From CBFHWY01 sp965659675 (GTDB taxonomy: Bacteria > Bacteroidota > Bacteroidia > Flavobacteriales_G > Salibacteraceae): DNA of 21,265 nucleotides. This document shows, piece after piece, positions 15,333-21,265 of the stretch. The translations under genes were made by a program, and so were the position numbers. Below the pieces are notes generated by a model. The model searched no databases. It saw only the letters and a list, made by a program, of their open reading frames with translations, and was not told the DNA's origin. The first letter of the stretch is position 1; each line of letters starts with the position of its first letter. The DNA is taken from contig CBFHWY010000049.1 of the NCBI GenBank assembly GCA_965659675.1, forward strand, positions 1 through 21,265. Reading direction: 5' to 3'.

Positions 15333-15857
15333 ATGAAAAAACTATTTAGCGTTTTATTTATTGCAGTTGCGATCGTCGCATGTAACTCACCAAAGAGTGA
15401 TGAAGGTTCTAAAGAGGAAACTCCAAAAGAAGACACGGCTACAGAAGCCATGGTAGAAAATCCTGGTACAGGTATTTTTGGAGATACGATCACAGAAGAA
15501 GGTGCGATTAGCCCAGCCGAACTTTTAGCAGCCATGGAAGGTCAAGACTCTATGCAAGTGAAGCTGAGTACAAGCATAAATTCATGTTGCCAGAAGAAAG
15601 GCTGCTGGATGAAGCTCGATATGGGAGAAGGAAATCCAGAGATGCGTGTAAGGTTTAAAGATTATGGGTTTTTTGTGCCTATGGACTCAGACGGAAAGAA
15701 TACAATCGTTGAGGGCTGGGCTTTCAAAGACACAACTTCGGTTGAGGACCTGAGACACTATGCTGAAGATGCTGGAAAATCTGAGGAGGAGATCGCTGCG
15801 ATCACCGAACCTGAGGTAAGTCTGGCCTTTATGGCAAATGGAGTGATTATCAAGTAA
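15333..15857 (+). CDS. DUF4920-domain lipoprotein
   Basis: The 174-residue protein has a lipoprotein signal (MKKLFSVLFIAVAIVAC, lipobox VAC with C17) and then a Glu/Lys/Thr-rich linker to about residue 45. The DUF4920 domain follows. It is marked by GIFGDTITEEGAISPAEL, the cysteine cluster CCQKKGCWMKL (about 84-94), VRFKDYGFFVPMDSDGK and HYAEDAGKSEEEI. The clustered cysteines could bind a metal or form disulfides, which is inference. The function of the family is unknown. The gene stands alone with its own promoter and terminator. Confidence 0.9.
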   Translation: MKKLFSVLFIAVAIVACNSPKSDEGSKEETPKEDTATEAMVENPGTGIFGDTITEEGAISPAELLAAMEGQDSMQVKLSTSINSCCQKKGCWMKLDMGEGNPEMRVRFKDYGFFVPMDSDGKNTIVEGWAFKDTTSVEDLRHYAEDAGKSEEEIAAITEPEVSLAFMANGVIIK

Positions 15858-15882
15858 ATTCCTCGTTCATAAAGATTTAATG

Positions 15883-15911
15883 TGCCATCAATCACTGATG
15901 GCATTTTTTTT
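15883..15911 (+). terminator. Intrinsic terminator after the DUF4920 gene
   Basis: TGCCATCA (15883-15890), loop ATCAC and TGATGGCA (15896-15903) form a perfect 8-bp stem followed by eight T residues. This is a textbook intrinsic terminator. Confidence 0.9.
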
Positions 15912-15916
15912 GTCAT

Positions 15917-15924
15917 TAACTTTA
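15917..15924 (+). promoter_or_regulatory. Possible weak -7 element for the lipoprotein at 15941
   Basis: TAACTTTA differs from TAnnTTTG only in the last base and lies 16 bases before the ATG at 15941. It sits just after the terminator, so a promoter is expected here. No clear -33 is seen. Confidence 0.3.
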
Positions 15925-15940
15925 TAGAAAGGTTTTAACT

Positions 15941-16777
15941 ATGAAAAAGTCACTCATCTTATTTTTTGCTTTGCCCTTAGCTTTCATTTCTTGTGAGAAA
16001 GCTCAATTGAACAGGGAAACAACGACAACGGAAGATCACGCCGTTGCTGAGGTAGCCTTTGAGGAACTAAAGCTGTCCTTTGACGACCACGCAACGGCCA
16101 TTACAGATACTGCGAGTATTGATACCTCTGGCGCTACAGTGGGAGATGAATCTTGTCCAACCATCACCTGGACCCCGGCCTGGGATACCTGGGAAAATAT
16201 TTTGAAGTTTCCTAAAACGGTCAGAATAGATTTTGGGGATGGCTGTGTTGGCCGAGATGGCAAAGAAAGAAGAGGAGATTTGGTAGGTACATTCTCGGAT
16301 TGGCCGTGGAAAGTGAATGCAACTCTCAACATTGTTCCAGAGAACTATTTTGTAGATGAATATTCTGTTGAAGGAGAGAAGGTTTACAGATACCTGGGTA
16401 AGAACCTGAGTGGGAACAGACATTGGCATGTTGAAGTGATCGATGGTGTGGTGATCACTCCAGAAGGTGAAACTATAGCCTGGAGATCGGAACGTGAAAG
16501 CGAATTGATCAGGGGAGGAGAGGACTTCAACCCCACCAATAATGTTTATGCCATCACTGGGGAAGCAAGTGGAAATAACAGAGCTGGAAGGGACTTTGAG
16601 GCTAAGATCAAGGAAGCTTTGATCGTTGAGGTCGGTTGTCCGAATATCACTCAGGGTGTTTTAGATATCACGCCAGAAGAGCTTAAGACGAGATCTGTTG
16701 ACTATGGCGACGGTAACTGCGATGATGATGCGATAGTGACCATTGGAAATAAAACCTACGATATAAAGCTTCGCTAA
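15941..16777 (+). CDS. Bacteroidota lipoprotein of unknown function with a repeated CPxIT/DFGDGC motif
   Basis: The 278-residue protein begins with a lipoprotein signal (MKKSLILFFALPLAFISC, lipobox ISC with C18), so it should be attached to the outer or inner membrane facing the periplasm or surface. A Thr/Asp/Glu-rich linker reaches about residue 68. I know similar proteins as unnamed lipoproteins in this phylum but cannot assign a function. Two segments look alike: CPTIT (72-76) with RIDFGDGC (95-102), and CPNIT (233-237) with SVDYGDGNC (252-260). The centre is strand-rich, including NVYAITGEASGNNRAGRDF. It has its own terminator. Confidence 0.82.
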   Translation: MKKSLILFFALPLAFISCEKAQLNRETTTTEDHAVAEVAFEELKLSFDDHATAITDTASIDTSGATVGDESCPTITWTPAWDTWENILKFPKTVRIDFGDGCVGRDGKERRGDLVGTFSDWPWKVNATLNIVPENYFVDEYSVEGEKVYRYLGKNLSGNRHWHVEVIDGVVITPEGETIAWRSERESELIRGGEDFNPTNNVYAITGEASGNNRAGRDFEAKIKEALIVEVGCPNITQGVLDITPEELKTRSVDYGDGNCDDDAIVTIGNKTYDIKLR

Positions 16778-16803
16778 GAATTCTGAATAAATCTGAAATG
16801 ATC

Positions 16804-16829
16804 AAGCCCTGGAACATCCGGGGCTTTTT
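16804..16829 (+). terminator. Intrinsic terminator after the 15941-16777 lipoprotein gene
   Basis: AAGCCCTGG (16804-16812), loop AACAT and CCGGGGCTT (16818-16826) give a 9-bp stem with one G-T pair, followed by TTT (five T residues in a row counting the stem end). On the minus strand the sequence after the stem is not T-rich, so it is a weaker candidate for ending the converging transketolase operon. Confidence 0.75.
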
Positions 16830-16842
16830 CATTGGTCAGCTA

Positions 16843-16914
16843 CTATTTTCCTTTGGGTTCCAATGGACGACCTCCCTTTCTTCCATGCTCTTCTCTCATT
16901 TTTCGGATCAACAT
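16843..16914 (-). CDS. Possible small ORF (23 residues) after the transketolase C-subunit gene
   Basis: On the minus strand ATG 16914 opens a very basic peptide, MLIRKMREEHGRKGGRPLEP followed by KGK, ending at TAG 16843-16845. It is the tail of 41 codons without a stop that begin right after, and in the same frame as, the TGA of the transketolase C-terminal subunit (16969-16971). The extra codons before the ATG encode a similarly charged stretch (HKQLAKYHLGEKPCKK) but contain no normal start codon. It could be a small basic protein, a readthrough tail, or a decayed gene end. No good ribosome-binding site is visible. Confidence 0.2.
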   Translation of the reverse strand: MLIRKMREEHGRKGGRPLEPKGK

Positions 16915-16968
16915 CTTTTTACAAGGTTTTTCCCCTAAATGATATTTGGCGAGCTGCTTATGTCGAGA

Positions 16969-17922
16969 TCACTTTCTTTTGATCACTGACTTTGCTGCTT
17001 CTACAATATTCTTGCTGTCCAAACCGTACTTTTTCAATAGCTCTTCCGGTTTTCCACTTTCCCCAAATTGATCGTCTACAGCAATAAACTCCATAGGGCT
17101 CGGCTGATGCGTGGCCAGGCATCGTGCGATACTTTCTCCCAATCCCCCAGCTTTCTGATGTTCTTCGGCACTTACTGCACATCCGGTTTTACTTACTGAA
17201 GCTATGACGGCCTCAACATCCAAAGGCTTAATGGTGTGTATATTGATCACCTCAGCGGAAATACCAGCCTCATTAAGTGTTTTTGCTGCTTCAAGGGCTT
17301 CCCACACGAGATGACCAGTAGCAAAGATGCTTACATCATTACCTTCCTGTAGCTTTAGAGCCTTACCTATTTCGAATTTCTGATTTTCGTCTGTGAAGTT
17401 TGCCACTTTGGGTCTTCCAAAACGCAAATAAACAGGTCCATCATACTCAGCAATGGCCAGAGTGGCCGCTTTGGTTTGGTTGTAATCACAGGGATTGATC
17501 ACTGTCATATTGGGAAGCATCTTCATCAATCCAATATCTTCGAGGATTTGATGGGTTGCTCCATCTTCACCAAGAGTTAAACCCGCGTGTGAAGCGCAGA
17601 TCTTTACGTTCTTTTCTGAGTACGCCACTGATTGCCTTATCTGGTCGTAAACCCGGCCTGTAGAGAAGTTTGCGAAGGTTCCAGTGAAAGGAATCTTTCC
17701 GCCAATGCTCAAACCGGCAGCCACACCAATCATGTTGGCTTCTGCAATACCTACCTGATAGAAGCGATCTTTAAAACGATCAGCGAAGTCGTTCATCTTT
17801 AATGAGCCTGTAAGGTCTGCACAAAGGGCAACCACATTTTCATTGGTTTCGCCTAACTCACTTAAGCCTGCTCCAAAACCGGAGCGAGTGTCTTTATTTC
17901 CTGTATTGACGTATTCAGCCAT
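16969..17922 (-). CDS. Transketolase, C-terminal subunit (pyrimidine-binding and C-terminal domains)
   Basis: The 317-residue protein is the second half of a split transketolase, which moves two-carbon ketol units in the non-oxidative pentose phosphate pathway using thiamine diphosphate. The pyrimidine-binding domain contains YQVGIAEANMIGVAAGLSIG with the catalytic E61 that activates the cofactor. H112 (SHAGLTLGEDGATHQ) belongs to the substrate channel. The C-terminal domain starts near IGKALKLQEGNDVSIFATGH and includes EEHQKAGGLGESIA. It needs the N-terminal subunit encoded at 19340-20185, but the two genes are separated here by a VWA gene. It starts two bases after the VWA stop. A DXS-type enzyme is less likely, because DXS is normally a single chain of about 600 residues. 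Confidence 0.94.
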   Translation of the reverse strand: MAEYVNTGNKDTRSGFGAGLSELGETNENVVALCADLTGSLKMNDFADRFKDRFYQVGIAEANMIGVAAGLSIGGKIPFTGTFANFSTGRVYDQIRQSVAYSEKNVKICASHAGLTLGEDGATHQILEDIGLMKMLPNMTVINPCDYNQTKAATLAIAEYDGPVYLRFGRPKVANFTDENQKFEIGKALKLQEGNDVSIFATGHLVWEALEAAKTLNEAGISAEVINIHTIKPLDVEAVIASVSKTGCAVSAEEHQKAGGLGESIARCLATHQPSPMEFIAVDDQFGESGKPEELLKKYGLDSKNIVEAAKSVIKRK

Positions 17923-17924
17923 AT

Positions 17925-19307
17925 CTAAAAGTTAACAGATGCTGATGCACCGGATTTAATGATGAAAGATTCTTCCTGAGTGAAAATCACCCCCCTTGCT
18001 CCAACTGGTCGGTACATTGCTACATATCGACCTGGTTGCAGGCTGATGGTGGTTTTTGTGGTTCTTGGATTGATCTCAAATACCTTAACGAGTTCATTTC
18101 CGTCCTTCTTGAGAATACTGCACGGACCTGTGCCTCCTTTACTAATGGTCACCTGTCCGGGTTTTGGTACTTCGATGGTAGTAGTATGGCTTTGAGATAC
18201 TGCAACATCGGTCAAATAGATCCTTGGAAGTGTGAGTATCTCCAGGTCATACATGCCGGTCAGGTACTTAACCTTGTCGTTTAGTGCCTGAGCATAGATG
18301 GTTCTTTTCTCTCCTTTTTTTCTAACCAGGACCTGAATGTTATCCCTGTTACGATAATCTCCTGCTTTCACTTCTAAAAAACCCTGGGCAGCGTCCACGC
18401 CAAAAATGTTGTGTTTACCCGGGATGAGCTGAAAGCTATCGAGTCTTACCTCAGGTATGGTGTGTACCGTCATGTTGTAGGTCATCACAGGGTCTAATGT
18501 CAGGGTATCTGGGTTTCCTTTGCCATTTAGTGTATGCATGAAGCTCTGAACAGGGGCTTTGGAGAAATTGTCATAAAGGGTGATCGCCACATCCGTTTCA
18601 GAAGGATTGCCATTGGCGTCTAATAAGTTGACTTGTGCGGTGGTAGAGTTCAGTGCTTGTGAGATCACGATATTCAATACCTTCTTGAAGGTCTTCTCAT
18701 CACTTGCATCAAAGTAATTTCCAATACATTCAAAGCTTTTTCTGAACTCCATGTCGAGTCCAATACCGATCACGAATGGTTTGAGGATGATGCCCTGATC
18801 CTGAAGTTTCATTGAAACTGCGCAGGGGTCTCCGTTACATTCCTCTATGCCATCGGTGATCATGATGATGATATTCCTACAGTCTCTACAAAAAGGAAAA
18901 TCTTCGGCAGCTTTTTCCAGTGTCATGGCGATGGGAGTCGTACCCTTGGGGGTGATCTTGGCTAAACTGGCCTTAATCTTTGTTGAGTTATTTGGGCCAA
19001 AAGGCACTTCGAGTTTGGTGTCATTGCAATCCTGCCCGTAGCGGTAATTCTTTTGGTGACCATAAACTCGCAAAGCAAGCTCCAGATCCTCCATTCCCCT
19101 TAAACTATCGAGAGATTGGGAAAGTAATTTTTGAGCGATCTCATTCTTATTTGCCGACTGCCACTTTCCGTTCATGCTATTGGAGGCATCATAAATGAAC
19201 AGGATCCTTGTTTTGGGTTCTCCACTTTTTGATTGAGCCACCAACATACCCGGTAAGGAAATGAAAAGTGCAAGAATGCTTAGGTATATAGTTCTGTTAT
19301 TGATCAT
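17925..19307 (-). CDS. Exported von Willebrand factor A (VWA) domain protein between the transketolase halves
   Basis: The 460-residue protein begins at ATG 19307. A TTG directly before it (19310) would add one residue but is a less likely start. A signal peptide covers about 1-25 (ending MLVAQS). The VWA domain (about 33-215) has a full metal-ion-dependent adhesion site: D40, S42 and S44 in DASNS, T123 or T124 in KGTTPIA, and D152 in ITDGIEE. Six cysteines (94, 140, 143, 157, 162, 184) lie in the domain and may form disulfides, which fits a periplasmic or surface location. Residues 220-460 are beta-rich, probably several Ig-like or carboxypeptidase-regulatory-like modules. A ligand is unknown. 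It lies 32 bases after the transketolase N-subunit gene and two bases before the C-subunit gene. Confidence 0.88.
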   Translation of the reverse strand: MINNRTIYLSILALFISLPGMLVAQSKSGEPKTRILFIYDASNSMNGKWQSANKNEIAQKLLSQSLDSLRGMEDLELALRVYGHQKNYRYGQDCNDTKLEVPFGPNNSTKIKASLAKITPKGTTPIAMTLEKAAEDFPFCRDCRNIIIMITDGIEECNGDPCAVSMKLQDQGIILKPFVIGIGLDMEFRKSFECIGNYFDASDEKTFKKVLNIVISQALNSTTAQVNLLDANGNPSETDVAITLYDNFSKAPVQSFMHTLNGKGNPDTLTLDPVMTYNMTVHTIPEVRLDSFQLIPGKHNIFGVDAAQGFLEVKAGDYRNRDNIQVLVRKKGEKRTIYAQALNDKVKYLTGMYDLEILTLPRIYLTDVAVSQSHTTTIEVPKPGQVTISKGGTGPCSILKKDGNELVKVFEINPRTTKTTISLQPGRYVAMYRPVGARGVIFTQEESFIIKSGASASVNF

Positions 19308-19339
19308 CAAAGCTTATCAAAGCAAATTCATTGCCAATC

Positions 19340-20185
19340 TCAATAATCTCCCAAAGTTTCAGGGAGTTGATCGAGGGCTGACTTCAATTGCTCATCATTG
19401 GGAGCAACACCATGCCATTTATGTGAACCCATCATAAAATCTACGCCCTGGCCCATTTCGGTGCTCATCATTATAGCTACAGGTTGTCCTTTCCCACAAA
19501 GTTCCTTGGCTCTGCGCAAACCATTGATCACCTCGTTGAGGTCGTTTCCATTCATTTGCATGGTTTGCCAGCCAAAGGCTCTGAATTTTTCTTCCAAATT
19601 TCCAATGGACATCACATCCTCTACATCTCCGTCGATCTGACGGTTATTGCAGTCAATGGTGGAGATGAGGTTGTCGATCTTGTGATGAGCAGCGAACATA
19701 GCCGCTTCCCAGATCTGCCCCTCTTGCATCTCACCATCTCCGTGTAAACTGTAAACGATCTTATCGTCAGCATTGAGTTTTTTAGCCAAAGCAGCACCGC
19801 AGGCTACGCTCATGCCCTGACCCAAAGACCCAGAGGCAACCCTGATTCCAGGCAAACCTTCTTCCGTAGCTGGATGCCCCTGTAATCGCGAATTGAGTTT
19901 TCTGAAGGTGGCCAATTCTGATCGATCAAAGAATCCAGCAAAGGAAAGAGTGCTATACCAAACTGGTGAAATATGTCCGTTAGAAAGAAAGAAGAGGTCT
20001 TCTCCGATTCCATCCATGGAAAAATCCCTTGAACTGTAATCCATGACCTCCATGTAGAGGGCAACAAAATACTCGGTGCAACCAAGTGACCCACCTGGAT
20101 GGCCAGATGATACGGCGTGTACCATGCGCACGATATCACGTCGCACCTGACTACAGATTTCTTCTAATTCTTTGATTTGGGGCAT
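19340..20185 (-). CDS. Transketolase, N-terminal (thiamine-diphosphate-binding) subunit
   Basis: The 281-residue protein is the first half of a split transketolase and binds the diphosphate end of thiamine diphosphate. Visible residues include H29 in SSGHPGGSLG (26-35), H71 in SNGHISP, H104 in GHPATEEG, and the cofactor motif starting GDGEMQEGQIWEA (149-161) and ending at N180/N181 (DCNNRQIDGD). The matching subunit is encoded at 16969-17922 after an intervening VWA gene. It is the first gene of the minus-strand operon. Its ATG (20185) lies 20 bases downstream of the -7 element at 20206-20213, within a region marked by a perfect palindrome. Confidence 0.95.
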   Translation of the reverse strand: MPQIKELEEICSQVRRDIVRMVHAVSSGHPGGSLGCTEYFVALYMEVMDYSSRDFSMDGIGEDLFFLSNGHISPVWYSTLSFAGFFDRSELATFRKLNSRLQGHPATEEGLPGIRVASGSLGQGMSVACGAALAKKLNADDKIVYSLHGDGEMQEGQIWEAAMFAAHHKIDNLISTIDCNNRQIDGDVEDVMSIGNLEEKFRAFGWQTMQMNGNDLNEVINGLRRAKELCGKGQPVAIMMSTEMGQGVDFMMGSHKWHGVAPNDEQLKSALDQLPETLGDY

Positions 20186-20189
20186 AGCT

Positions 20190-20211
20190 CTTTCGTTTGT
20201 GGAAACGAAAG
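20190..20211. promoter_or_regulatory. Perfect 22-bp palindrome at the transketolase promoter (operator candidate)
   Basis: CTTTCGTTT (20190-20198), four bases GTGG, then AAACGAAAG (20203-20211) form a perfect inverted repeat with 9-bp arms. One arm overlaps the -7 element (20206-20213) and the other reaches to within five bases of the transketolase ATG. This is the expected position of a repressor site, or of a hairpin at the mRNA 5' end. There is no T-run beside it, so a terminator is unlikely. Confidence 0.5.
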
Positions 20212-20213
20212 TA
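20206..20213 (-). promoter_or_regulatory. -7 promoter element for the transketolase-VWA operon
   Basis: On the minus strand TACTTTCG matches TAnnTTTG with one mismatch (C for the last T). It lies about 20 bases before the ATG at 20185. No TTG is found at the -33 distance. It overlaps the palindrome at 20190-20211. Confidence 0.4.
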
Positions 20214-20270
20214 AATAAAGGCCATTGGGAGGGGCTTTAGCTGTTGAAAACTTTGAAAACTTTTAATGGC

Positions 20271-20278
20271 TAATTTCG
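20271..20278 (+). promoter_or_regulatory. -7 promoter element for ychF
   Basis: TAATTTCG matches TAnnTTTG with one mismatch, 18 bases before ATG 20297. TTG triplets at 20244-20246 and 20253-20255 lie 24 and 15 bases upstream, either side of the ideal -33 spacing. Confidence 0.4.
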
Positions 20279-20296
20279 CCGCTCAAATTTGAAGTT

Positions 20297-21265
20297 ATGG
20301 CCTTAAAATGTGGGATCGTCGGATTGCCAAATGTTGGAAAATCCACCTTATTTAATTGTTTGTCGAATGCTAAAGCACAATCGGCAAATTTTCCTTTTTG
20401 TACGATCGAGCCAAACGTAGGTGTGATCACGGTTCCAGATGAGCGGGTCAATAAACTTGCAGACCTGGTTCATCCTGAAAAAGTGATTCCAGCTACCGTT
20501 GAGATCGTTGATATTGCCGGTTTAGTGAAAGGAGCATCTAAGGGAGAAGGCCTGGGGAATCAATTTCTTGGAAATATTCGTGAGACCAATGCCATCTTAC
20601 ATGTTCTAAGATGTTTTGAAGATCCAAATGTGGTTCACGTTGACGGTTCCGTAGACCCCATCAGAGATAAAGAGGTGATCGATTATGAATTGCAGATCAA
20701 AGACCTGGAGGCCGTGGAGAAGAAAATGGAGAAGCTTGGTCGACAGGTTAGAACTGGTGATAAGGATGCAAAAAAGGAATTCGAGATCCTCGAGCGCTAT
20801 AAAAGTCACCTTGAAGAAGGAAAGTCTGCCAGATCTATTGATCTTGAGGAAAAACTCAAATATGCTATTGAGGACCTCTTTTTACTCACCGATAAACCCA
20901 TCATGTATGTCTGCAACGTCGATGAATCCTCTGTGATCAGCGGAAATGAATACGTTGACCGTGTGAAAGAGGCCGTAAAGAACGAAGAGGCCGAGGTTTT
21001 GGTCATTGGTGCTGGGATAGAGTCTGAGATCACCGAACTCACAGACCCAGAGGAAAGAAAGATGTTTCTCGATGAATTGAACCTGGAAGAGCCGGGAGTG
21101 AATCGCCTGATCAGAATGGCATACAAGCTGCTTGACCTTCAAACCTACTTCACCGCTGGTGAAAAGGAAGTACGCGCATGGACAGTTAAAAAAGGTTCAA
21201 CTGCTCCGCAAGCTGCCGGGGTGATCCATACGGATTTTGAAAAGGGATTTATTCGCGCTGAGGTC
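20297..21265 (+). CDS. ychF: Redox-regulated ATPase YchF/EngD (C-terminus beyond the window)
   Basis: The first 323 residues of a protein that is usually about 363 long are present, so roughly the last 40 (the end of the TGS domain) lie outside. YchF is an Obg-class P-loop protein that binds ribosomes and prefers ATP to GTP. The Walker A motif is GLPNVGKST (9-17). DIAGLVKGASKGEG (72-85) is the switch/G3 region. The G4 position reads NVDE (207-210) instead of NKxD, which is the basis of its ATP preference. A helical coiled-coil insertion covers about 121-190, and the TGS domain starts near residue 284. It is divergent from the transketolase operon across a 111-bp gap. Confidence 0.97.
   Translation, partial: MALKCGIVGLPNVGKSTLFNCLSNAKAQSANFPFCTIEPNVGVITVPDERVNKLADLVHPEKVIPATVEIVDIAGLVKGASKGEGLGNQFLGNIRETNAILHVLRCFEDPNVVHVDGSVDPIRDKEVIDYELQIKDLEAVEKKMEKLGRQVRTGDKDAKKEFEILERYKSHLEEGKSARSIDLEEKLKYAIEDLFLLTDKPIMYVCNVDESSVISGNEYVDRVKEAVKNEEAEVLVIGAGIESEITELTDPEERKMFLDELNLEEPGVNRLIRMAYKLLDLQTYFTAGEKEVRAWTVKKGSTAPQAAGVIHTDFEKGFIRAEV

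Noticed and set aside
16737..17182. Minus-strand frame at 16958-17182 as an extra gene
   Set aside because: It overlaps the transketolase C-subunit gene in another frame on the same strand, whose identity is certain.
19308..19310. TTG start for the VWA gene
   Set aside because: An ATG follows directly at 19307. TTG adds only one residue and is a rarer start.

Overview
The window reads as chromosomal DNA of a member of the Bacteroidota, most likely a marine-type Flavobacteriales (Cryomorphaceae-like or a relative; genus not resolvable by eye). Supporting signs are the -7 element TAnnTTTG before many genes, few strong Shine-Dalgarno sequences, an archaeal/eukaryote-type prolyl-tRNA synthetase, the DUF1573-yajC-YbbR-coaE cluster, and a PorE-like OmpA/PD40 protein. 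The region is mostly core genome. I see no insertion sequence, phage gene, CRISPR array or rRNA.

Layout. 1-345 (minus) is the start of an SRPBCC protein cut by the window edge. 473-1938 holds a periplasmic M23/LysM peptidase overlapping a small tail-anchored protein. 2003-2785 is an outer-membrane barrel protein with a very basic tail, followed by an ArsR-type regulator (2890-3210). 3250-5416 is proS plus a hypothetical gene one base downstream. 5455-5897 looks like one transcript of tRNA-Glu(UUC) and rpsT ending in a strong terminator, then radC. 6617-10417 is a run of DUF1573 lipoprotein, yajC, YbbR-domain protein, coaE and a dicarboxylate/amino-acid symporter, with overlaps or gaps of a few bases. 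10418-15289 is an AsmA-family protein with a 15-residue-repeat tail, overlapping an OmpA-family protein with TPR, PD40 propeller, carboxypeptidase-regulatory-like and OmpA domains. 15333-16777 holds two lipoproteins (DUF4920 and an unnamed family), each followed by an intrinsic terminator.

The minus-strand block 16969-20185 encodes a split transketolase whose two half-genes are separated by a gene for an exported von Willebrand factor A protein. Its promoter region carries a perfect 9-bp-arm palindrome over the -7 element. The divergent ychF gene (20297 onward) runs off the window.

Themes: envelope biogenesis (M23 peptidase, YajC, AsmA, PorE-like protein, lipoproteins), translation (proS, tRNA-Glu, rpsT, ychF) and central metabolism (transketolase, coaE, symporter). 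The most unusual points are the transketolase-VWA-transketolase arrangement, the palindrome upstream of it, the 41 open codons in frame after the transketolase stop, and the tRNA-Glu/rpsT transcription unit. None clearly amounts to a new defence or mobile system.
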